DNA from: Sphingobacterium thalpophilum
GTDB lineage: Bacteria; Bacteroidota; Bacteroidia; Sphingobacteriales; Sphingobacteriaceae
NCBI RefSeq assembly: GCF_038396785.1
Contig: NZ_CP151087.1
Span: 2,418,001-2,482,000 of the forward strand
Direction: 5' to 3'
DNA length: 64,000 nucleotides
The notes beneath the pieces were generated by a model that was not told where the DNA came from, made no database searches, and saw only the letters and a list, made by a program, of their open reading frames with translations. Numbering within the stretch: the stretch's first letter is position 1; each line of letters opens with the position of its first letter. Shown here piece after piece: positions 58,562-64,000 of the stretch. The translations under genes were made by a program, and so were the position numbers.

Positions 58562-58591
58562 AATCCATTTCCTAAAAAAAGAAAATGGATT
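58562..58591 (-). terminator. Terminator after the fourth susD
   Basis: AATCCATTT / AAATGGATT around a 12-nt loop, followed on the minus strand by a short T-run. It separates susD from the response regulator gene. Confidence 0.7.
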
Positions 58592-58618
58592 AATATATAT
58601 AGGATAAAAAAAAATCGA

Positions 58619-59938
58619 TTATTTTAACAGATCGGGATTATTATTGATTGCCTCCTGTGGATAGCGAATCACATAACGTGGATCGTTCTGCTGCAGGGTT
58701 ACCGTCCTACCGAAACTACTGTGTGTGATCGCCGGTCTTGTCGTCCGTTTTAGATCATACCAGCGTAATCCCTCTAGCGCCAGTTCACGCTTGCGTTCCA
58801 GCAGAACCGCATCTAGCAATTGCTCCTTTGACAAACCTGCGTCGGCCTTCGTTTCTTTGGCATAGGCATCTGCGGTAAATCTGTTTTTCTTTAAAGCAGA
58901 CAGATATTTTAATGCTTCTGCTGTATTTCCCAGGCGAACATAACATTCGGCCATCGTCAAATAAAGATCAGCATTTCTAAAACTCACGTTAAAACGGTTG
59001 TCTCCACCTTTGAGGGATACATAATCGCCCCCACTTTTTTGGAAGTAACGACCTTTTCTCAAATCGCCTGCTAAATAACTGTCTAATAAGGCCGGTGAAA
59101 TAAAGGAACTTGTACGTACTCCAGGAACAGATACTTTTTCCAAAGCCATAATCATCTCTGCGGATTCAAAATCATTCGGAAGTAGGCTTCCAGCAACATT
59201 GAGATCAACCAATTTGTCATTTATAGCCAAAGCTTTTTTAGCGGCATCAATTGCTTCCTGCCACTCACCGCGGTATAAATGAACGCGTGAGGCCATTGCA
59301 AAAGCAGCGCGTTTGCTAAAGCGATAATTAACACCTTTTGCCTGATCATCGACAGTCAGTAACGCTGTCCCTTTTTCCATGTCAGTTAGGATCTGCATAT
59401 AAGACTCTCCAATGGTCGCGGGAACAAAACGTTGTTCCAGGTCAATCTTTGTCGATAAAGGAACACCCCGAAGCCCTGCATTACTCGCCGAATAGACCTC
59501 ACTGTAAAGATTTAACAACTCAAAATGAGCGTAAGCCCTCATTAGGTAAGCTTCCCCTTTAATCTGATCTACCGTGGCATTACTTCCTAATTTGTCATCA
59601 ATGGTACTGATAATTTGATTGGCATAAAAAATACTGTTGTAAAATGCCAAATAAGGATAAGCAATTGTTGTCGCATCAGGATTTTGATCGTTCCAAAGAT
59701 AGATATCTTTGGTTCTAGCGGCATCGGTCGAACTTTCATCCAACAATAGTTCATCCGTACGCAAAGACAAATAGGACTTATGTGTAGGAAATCCCAGATA
59801 ACCGCTTGTCATCAGTCCTCTAAAATCACTTTCCGTGGCAGGAATGACCGTTCCTACCGGTTGTATATCTAAATATTTATTGCAGGAAGACAATGCACTC
59901 GCTGTCATGATCATTCCAAAATAAATTATTTTCTTCAT
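58619..59938 (-). CDS. SusD/RagB-family lipoprotein (fourth pair)
   Basis: Nutrient-binding lipoprotein of 439 residues, shorter than average for SusD. I take the ATG at 59938 (MKKIIYFGMIMTASALSSC, lipobox Cys about 19), because the frame from 59950 only adds MIYN. Family blocks are YLDIQPVGTVIPATESDFRG, AYLMRAYAHFELLNLYSEVY, YLTMAECYVRLGNTAEALKY and LLERKRELALEGLRWYDLKR, the C-terminal signature. It begins 19 bp after the susC stop. This SusD type often accompanies a SusC and a zinc metalloprotease, as here, which suggests peptide or protein-derived ligands. Confidence 0.92.
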   Translation of the reverse strand: MKKIIYFGMIMTASALSSCNKYLDIQPVGTVIPATESDFRGLMTSGYLGFPTHKSYLSLRTDELLLDESSTDAARTKDIYLWNDQNPDATTIAYPYLAFYNSIFYANQIISTIDDKLGSNATVDQIKGEAYLMRAYAHFELLNLYSEVYSASNAGLRGVPLSTKIDLEQRFVPATIGESYMQILTDMEKGTALLTVDDQAKGVNYRFSKRAAFAMASRVHLYRGEWQEAIDAAKKALAINDKLVDLNVAGSLLPNDFESAEMIMALEKVSVPGVRTSSFISPALLDSYLAGDLRKGRYFQKSGGDYVSLKGGDNRFNVSFRNADLYLTMAECYVRLGNTAEALKYLSALKKNRFTADAYAKETKADAGLSKEQLLDAVLLERKRELALEGLRWYDLKRTTRPAITHSSFGRTVTLQQNDPRYVIRYPQEAINNNPDLLK

Positions 59939-59957
59939 GTTATAAATCAATTAAAAA

Positions 59958-62900
59958 TTAAAAACTTGCGGAAAGACCAAAGGCAAACGATTTACTGATT
60001 GGCTGCGCATAATAATCGCCATAAGTTTCGGGATCAAAATACCCATCGTAATTTGTTCCAAAAACAAACAGGTTACGTCCTTCTACATTCACGCGTAGAT
60101 TGCTTGTACCAATCTTTTTACTTAGTGCAGCCGGTAAGGTGTAGCCTAAACGAATGCTATTGATGCGGATATAACTCATTTTCTTTGCCCAAATATCATA
60201 TTGTTTAAACGAATTAATTGGGTCGTTGCTTTCCATCCAGGCATAGGCCATCCAGCGTTCGTTTAATTCAGAATTGATACTTCCCAATGCTGGTAAAGCG
60301 GCTTTACCCTGCAAGGCCATCAACAGATCCTTCGTATAATTCTGTCCACGATCTACTTTGGCAGGATTGTAAGTTGGCGTACGACTCGCCCAGCGTTCTA
60401 AATTAAATACCGCAGAGATAGCCAAATCAAATTGTCCATAACGAAAACGATTGGTCATCCCGCCAATGAATTTAGGATCTTTACTACCAGCATATTTAAA
60501 CTTGGAACGATAAGTTGCCGCCGACATATCTGTCTGAGAAGTATATCCTGGCAAGAAATCAGCCCAAGGATCGTAGAGCCCATAAAACTCTTCCATACTC
60601 GCAACCGAACCATCCTGGTTTCTAAACTGCATCACACCATCTTTGTCCAAACCAGCAGTTTCCAATACATATAAACCATTAATTGGTCGACCAGCCTGAG
60701 ATTCTGGCGCATAAGCCGTTGGATTGTTGATTACTTTCAATAATTTATTATTGTTGTGTGCAATATTGAAGTCCGTTGACCAAGAAAACTTATCTGTCTG
60801 AATCTGACGGCTTGAAATCGTCAACTCAATACCTTGATTACGTGCTGAAGCCCAGTTAACCTGCACATTCTGAAAACCATTTTCCAAAGGCAGTGCACTA
60901 TATGCGATGAGATCTGTACTTTTTCTGTTATAATAGTCGACTGTAATGTTTAATCGATTTTTCCATAACCCCAAATCAATTCCGGCATTATAGGATTGAG
61001 TACGTTCCCAACGTAATTTATCATTGGCAGGCATATCAACAACCACAGACCCCTCAGTGTTACCGGGAAGAAGCGTGGTATTACCATATTTACCGACAAT
61101 AAAAGGATAGGTATTACGGTCCACATTCCCTTGGATACCGTAAGAAGCACGTACACGAAGATCAGACAAGGCTGTTTTTCCTTTGATAAACTCTTCTTCT
61201 AGCACATTCCACGATCCTGAAAGTGACCAAATTGGTAAAAATCGATATTTTGGATCCACACCAAACATGTTTGAACCATCGTAACGAATACTTCCATACA
61301 CATTATACTTACGATCCAGTGTATATGTTGCGTTACCATAAAAAGAAGCATATGAGTTCTCGATAAATGCTTTTTTATATTGCACAAACCTAGAATCATT
61401 TTGATAGGTACTATTTGGAAAAATAATCGTCTGGGTAGTCAATGTTGCTGGATTATAACCAAACCCCTTCGTAGTCACCATTGTATTTTTGCTTCTTCGT
61501 AACTCCGTCCCTCCCATTACTTCCAATTCATGGCGATCGTTCCACGTTTTATTGTACTTGAGGTAAGTTTTCCAATTGTATTGGAAAATACTATTATGGG
61601 TATTTTCCACCGTCCCGCCTACAGGTAAGAAATATTTATTTGTCTTACTGGCAGCATCATAATAGCGCGTACCGGCACGTAATTTACGTGTATTATAGCT
61701 TTCCTGATCCGCAAATTTCTCCGATCCGTTCTCGTCAAATTGCAAGCCGAATTCGGTTCGTAATGATAGTTGTGGCAGGATGGTGTACTCCAAATAGCTA
61801 ATCGCCTTAAGTCCTTTATTCGTAAATGTATATTTGGTATTTTCTCGTTCTTCAACCGCATTAAAAGGAATATAAGTATCGCCCTCAAACCCTTCAATAT
61901 CGGGATCATAGTTATACTTTCCTGACTGATCATAGACCGACAGATAAGGATTAACCGAACGCACATAATAACTTGGGTTTGTAAAAGCATCGCGATCCTG
62001 AATTGGATTTTGTCGGTTTGAAACCGTCCCCATTAGATTAATACCTGCTTTAAATCGATCATTAATATTAAAATCGTTATTTAATGTCAATGTATAGCGG
62101 CGTAGATCTACACCTTTCGTAGCTCCTTTTTCATCGTACAAACCACTGGACAAATAATAGCTATGTCCGTCATTACCACCCGAAATAGATGCAGAATACT
62201 GCTGATTCAGCGCCTGACGATAAAGTTCTTTCCCCCAGTCTGTTTGTTGTGAACGCAATTGATTGATTGACTGCTGCACGTCCGGCGACAAAGCCGCTAA
62301 ACCACCCGAACGATAAGCATCCAGTGCATCTGCTTTGTTTAGTATCCGCATAATCGCACCTTTGTTCGTACGATAATTTAGATCCGTGCGGTTTGCCATC
62401 AATAACTCAAAGTCAACCTTCTCGTCAGCATTCATCAGATTGAGATTGTTGTAATCTGGGCGTTCGGTCACAAAGGTATTTGCTGAGACCTGCAATTTTG
62501 CGGGACCAGATTTACCTCTTTTTGTGGTAATCACAATGACCCCATTTGCTGCCCGGGCACCATAAATCGATGTTGCCGCTGCATCTTTTAATACTGTAAT
62601 ATCGGCGATATCATCAGGATTGATACCCGCAATAGGAAGATTTGTCAAGCTATTGAGGTTGTCCTTATCAATTCGATTAGGCATTTCAGTTCCCTCAATG
62701 GGCAAACCATCAATTACCCATAATGGATCTTGTGTTCCATTGAGTGATACTGTACCACGGATACGAATCTGAGGAGCACTATTGGGGCCGCCACTAAAAT
62801 TACTCAGTTGCAAACCTGCGACCTGACCGGCCAACATTTCGTCGATCGATGAAACTCCTGTTTGTTTGATATCAGCGACATTGATTTTATTGTAAGCCGT

Positions 62901-63296
62901 CGTATTCTTACGTTTTTTGATATCCGTATAACCTGTTACGATCACCTCATCCAAAGATTCACCACTTGGCTGAAGCAAGATTGTCTTATGATCCTGAAAT
63001 ACCGGCACCTGAATACGCTGGTACCCGACATAGCTAATCGTTACATATTTTAAATTACTAGGCACTTTTAAGCGAAATTCTCCAGCCGCATCGGTCAATG
63101 AACCCAATGCCGACTGCTGCACCTGATTAGGTACACCGATATCTTCTGCTACTGCCGAACTTTCAACGACAACTGTCGCCCCCACGACAGGTTTTAGCGT
63201 GACCGCATCCAGAACCTTTCCTTTCAATTCTCTGGATTCCTGCGCATGCGCAACGTGCACACACATGAAGGTCAACGGTATTAAAAACTTATTCAT
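59958..63296 (-). CDS. SusC/RagA-family TonB-dependent receptor (fourth pair)
   Basis: Outer-membrane importer of 1112 residues. It has a signal peptide (MNKFLIPLTFMCVHVAHAQ), a beta-sandwich domain with an insertion (LKGKVLDAVTLKPVVGATVV, then ALGSLTDAAGEFRLKVP), and the TonB-box region LDEVIVTGYTDIKKRKNTTA. The plug has QDPLWVIDGLPIEGTEMPNR and ATSIYGARAANGVIVITTKR. A large barrel follows, ending SKSFAFGLSASF. The GYTDIKKRKNT form and the IEGTEMPNR plug insertion mark a subgroup typically clustered with SusD and a DUF5117-type metalloprotease; such a gene ends 19 bp upstream. The operon order is therefore protease, susC, susD. Confidence 0.93.
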   Translation of the reverse strand: MNKFLIPLTFMCVHVAHAQESRELKGKVLDAVTLKPVVGATVVVESSAVAEDIGVPNQVQQSALGSLTDAAGEFRLKVPSNLKYVTISYVGYQRIQVPVFQDHKTILLQPSGESLDEVIVTGYTDIKKRKNTTAYNKINVADIKQTGVSSIDEMLAGQVAGLQLSNFSGGPNSAPQIRIRGTVSLNGTQDPLWVIDGLPIEGTEMPNRIDKDNLNSLTNLPIAGINPDDIADITVLKDAAATSIYGARAANGVIVITTKRGKSGPAKLQVSANTFVTERPDYNNLNLMNADEKVDFELLMANRTDLNYRTNKGAIMRILNKADALDAYRSGGLAALSPDVQQSINQLRSQQTDWGKELYRQALNQQYSASISGGNDGHSYYLSSGLYDEKGATKGVDLRRYTLTLNNDFNINDRFKAGINLMGTVSNRQNPIQDRDAFTNPSYYVRSVNPYLSVYDQSGKYNYDPDIEGFEGDTYIPFNAVEERENTKYTFTNKGLKAISYLEYTILPQLSLRTEFGLQFDENGSEKFADQESYNTRKLRAGTRYYDAASKTNKYFLPVGGTVENTHNSIFQYNWKTYLKYNKTWNDRHELEVMGGTELRRSKNTMVTTKGFGYNPATLTTQTIIFPNSTYQNDSRFVQYKKAFIENSYASFYGNATYTLDRKYNVYGSIRYDGSNMFGVDPKYRFLPIWSLSGSWNVLEEEFIKGKTALSDLRVRASYGIQGNVDRNTYPFIVGKYGNTTLLPGNTEGSVVVDMPANDKLRWERTQSYNAGIDLGLWKNRLNITVDYYNRKSTDLIAYSALPLENGFQNVQVNWASARNQGIELTISSRQIQTDKFSWSTDFNIAHNNNKLLKVINNPTAYAPESQAGRPINGLYVLETAGLDKDGVMQFRNQDGSVASMEEFYGLYDPWADFLPGYTSQTDMSAATYRSKFKYAGSKDPKFIGGMTNRFRYGQFDLAISAVFNLERWASRTPTYNPAKVDRGQNYTKDLLMALQGKAALPALGSINSELNERWMAYAWMESNDPINSFKQYDIWAKKMSYIRINSIRLGYTLPAALSKKIGTSNLRVNVEGRNLFVFGTNYDGYFDPETYGDYYAQPISKSFAFGLSASF

Positions 63297-63315
63297 TTTG
63301 GTAGATGTTAATATA

Positions 63316-64000
63316 TTAGTTTAATTCTAAGGTATTTGCAATACGTAATAAAAGATCCATGTAATGCGATTTCGTCGTCGCATCACCAGTCCGTTGCTTT
63401 TGTTTCAACAACTGGTAAATCTCATATAATTCAGCTCGTTTATACGTCAGCATATCGGACGTGCGTATCATACCAGTGACATGTACATTCCGCAGTCCAG
63501 CTTGTGAAGAAGATACATGTTGCGGATGTAAACATAGATCAGGTTGTGTCGCTTCAACCAGTTGCTCAATGCCTGCCAATTTCTTCGCATTTAGTTTCTC
63601 CATCGATTTGTTGGTAGATACCATCAGCACATCCACATAGTTTTGTTGCAGCATCCGTGTTTTAAGATCCAACGATTGTCCGCTGATGGTTTTAGCAAAA
63701 ACCGTCTGACGTACAGAAGTTAAAAACTCCGGTGCGCTCCATGCTTTCTTACTTCCGAAAAGATTTTCCATCTCAACCATACGCAGCAAACGTTCATCAT
63801 TGACCAGTTTATACAACATAGCGTACTGAAATTCACGTTGTAAGTTATAAGGAGCATACTCAAATGGTCCTATCGGAGAATCTTTCAATGGAAAAGTTTT
63901 TGCCATCAGCTCCGGGACGAACAACCACTCAGGCATATAAAAGACATTCTTCTTGAGGTACTCCAAAGCGCGCACTTGTTTGTCTTTTGGTACTGGACTA
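63316..64000 (-). CDS. C-terminal part of a zinc-dependent metalloprotease (DUF5117/DUF4953 type), cut by the window
   Basis: The frame is open to the right edge, and the codons at 63976-63999 read SPVPKDKQ before VRALEYLKKN. So this is the 3' end of a longer gene, not a new start at 63975. The visible 228 residues are helical: RALEYLKKNVFYMPEWLFVP, YNLQREFQYAMLYKLVNDER and LLRMVEMENLFGSKKAWSAP. This pattern I associate with the C-terminus of the large Bacteroidota metalloproteases that carry HExxH in their middle; that motif would lie outside the window. Position directly upstream of susC and susD supports the call. The catalytic part was not seen, so activity is inferred. Confidence 0.7.
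   Translation of the reverse strand, partial: SPVPKDKQVRALEYLKKNVFYMPEWLFVPELMAKTFPLKDSPIGPFEYAPYNLQREFQYAMLYKLVNDERLLRMVEMENLFGSKKAWSAPEFLTSVRQTVFAKTISGQSLDLKTRMLQQNYVDVLMVSTNKSMEKLNAKKLAGIEQLVEATQPDLCLHPQHVSSSQAGLRNVHVTGMIRTSDMLTYKRAELYEIYQLLKQKQRTGDATTKSHYMDLLLRIANTLELN

Overview
The window looks like a chromosomal segment of a Sphingobacterium-like member of the Bacteroidota. The evidence is the AT-rich DNA, four SusC/RagA receptors with partner SusD-type lipoproteins (one interrupted), the start-proximal TAnnTTTG promoter motif of this phylum, and the predominance of outer-membrane and secreted products. No rRNA, tRNA or CRISPR array was seen.

Layout. 1-10.9 kb is housekeeping: a divergent amidase (cut by the left edge) and LptD-like LPS assembly protein, cinA, a 2-oxoacid dehydrogenase E2, a MATE exporter, a TatA-type subunit and tex. 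10.9-15.3 kb holds two insertion sequences: an IS110-family element of the IS1111 type with a large non-coding end, and an ISL3-family (ISAon1-like) element. Two small genes of unknown function lie between them. 15.4-17.7 kb is a compact PadR / HAAS-like / membrane protein / serine hydrolase cassette. 17.9-37.0 kb is the centrepiece: a complete sialic-acid and sialoglycan utilisation locus. Its minus-strand operon reads susC-susD-nanA-nanM-MFS-sialate O-acetylesterase-GlcNAc 2-epimerase-hexosaminidase-sialidase, with a GH16 gene downstream. A divergent GntR/FadR-type regulator and a sulfatase follow on the plus strand. The same FadR-type palindrome lies at the operon, regulator and sulfatase promoters, so the three units look like one regulon.

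37.3-47.4 kb holds a frameshifted outer-membrane barrel gene, a zinc-ribbon membrane protein, and a second susC/susD pair whose susD is split by an IS4-family element. The 9-bp target duplication is intact and the reading frame would be restored by excision. 47.5-52.6 kb has a TPR protein, a glycerophosphodiester phosphodiesterase, and a TonB-dependent receptor/PepSY pair that suggests siderophore-iron uptake. A tight cluster of six DnaA-box-like 9-mers overlaps the end of the PepSY gene. 53-64 kb is on the minus strand: a zinc metalloprotease (cut by the right edge), susC-susD, an orphan LytTR response regulator, and another susC-susD pair whose promoter sits in an unusual array of perfect inverted and direct repeats.

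How it works together. The nan locus should release sulfate and O-acetyl groups, cut off sialic acid and hexosamines, import sialic acid through SusCD and an MFS carrier, and convert it by mutarotase, lyase and 2-epimerase to GlcNAc. No kinase is encoded here for the last step. The other SusCD pairs carry no glycosidases, and one is next to a protease, so peptides or other polymers are possible substrates.
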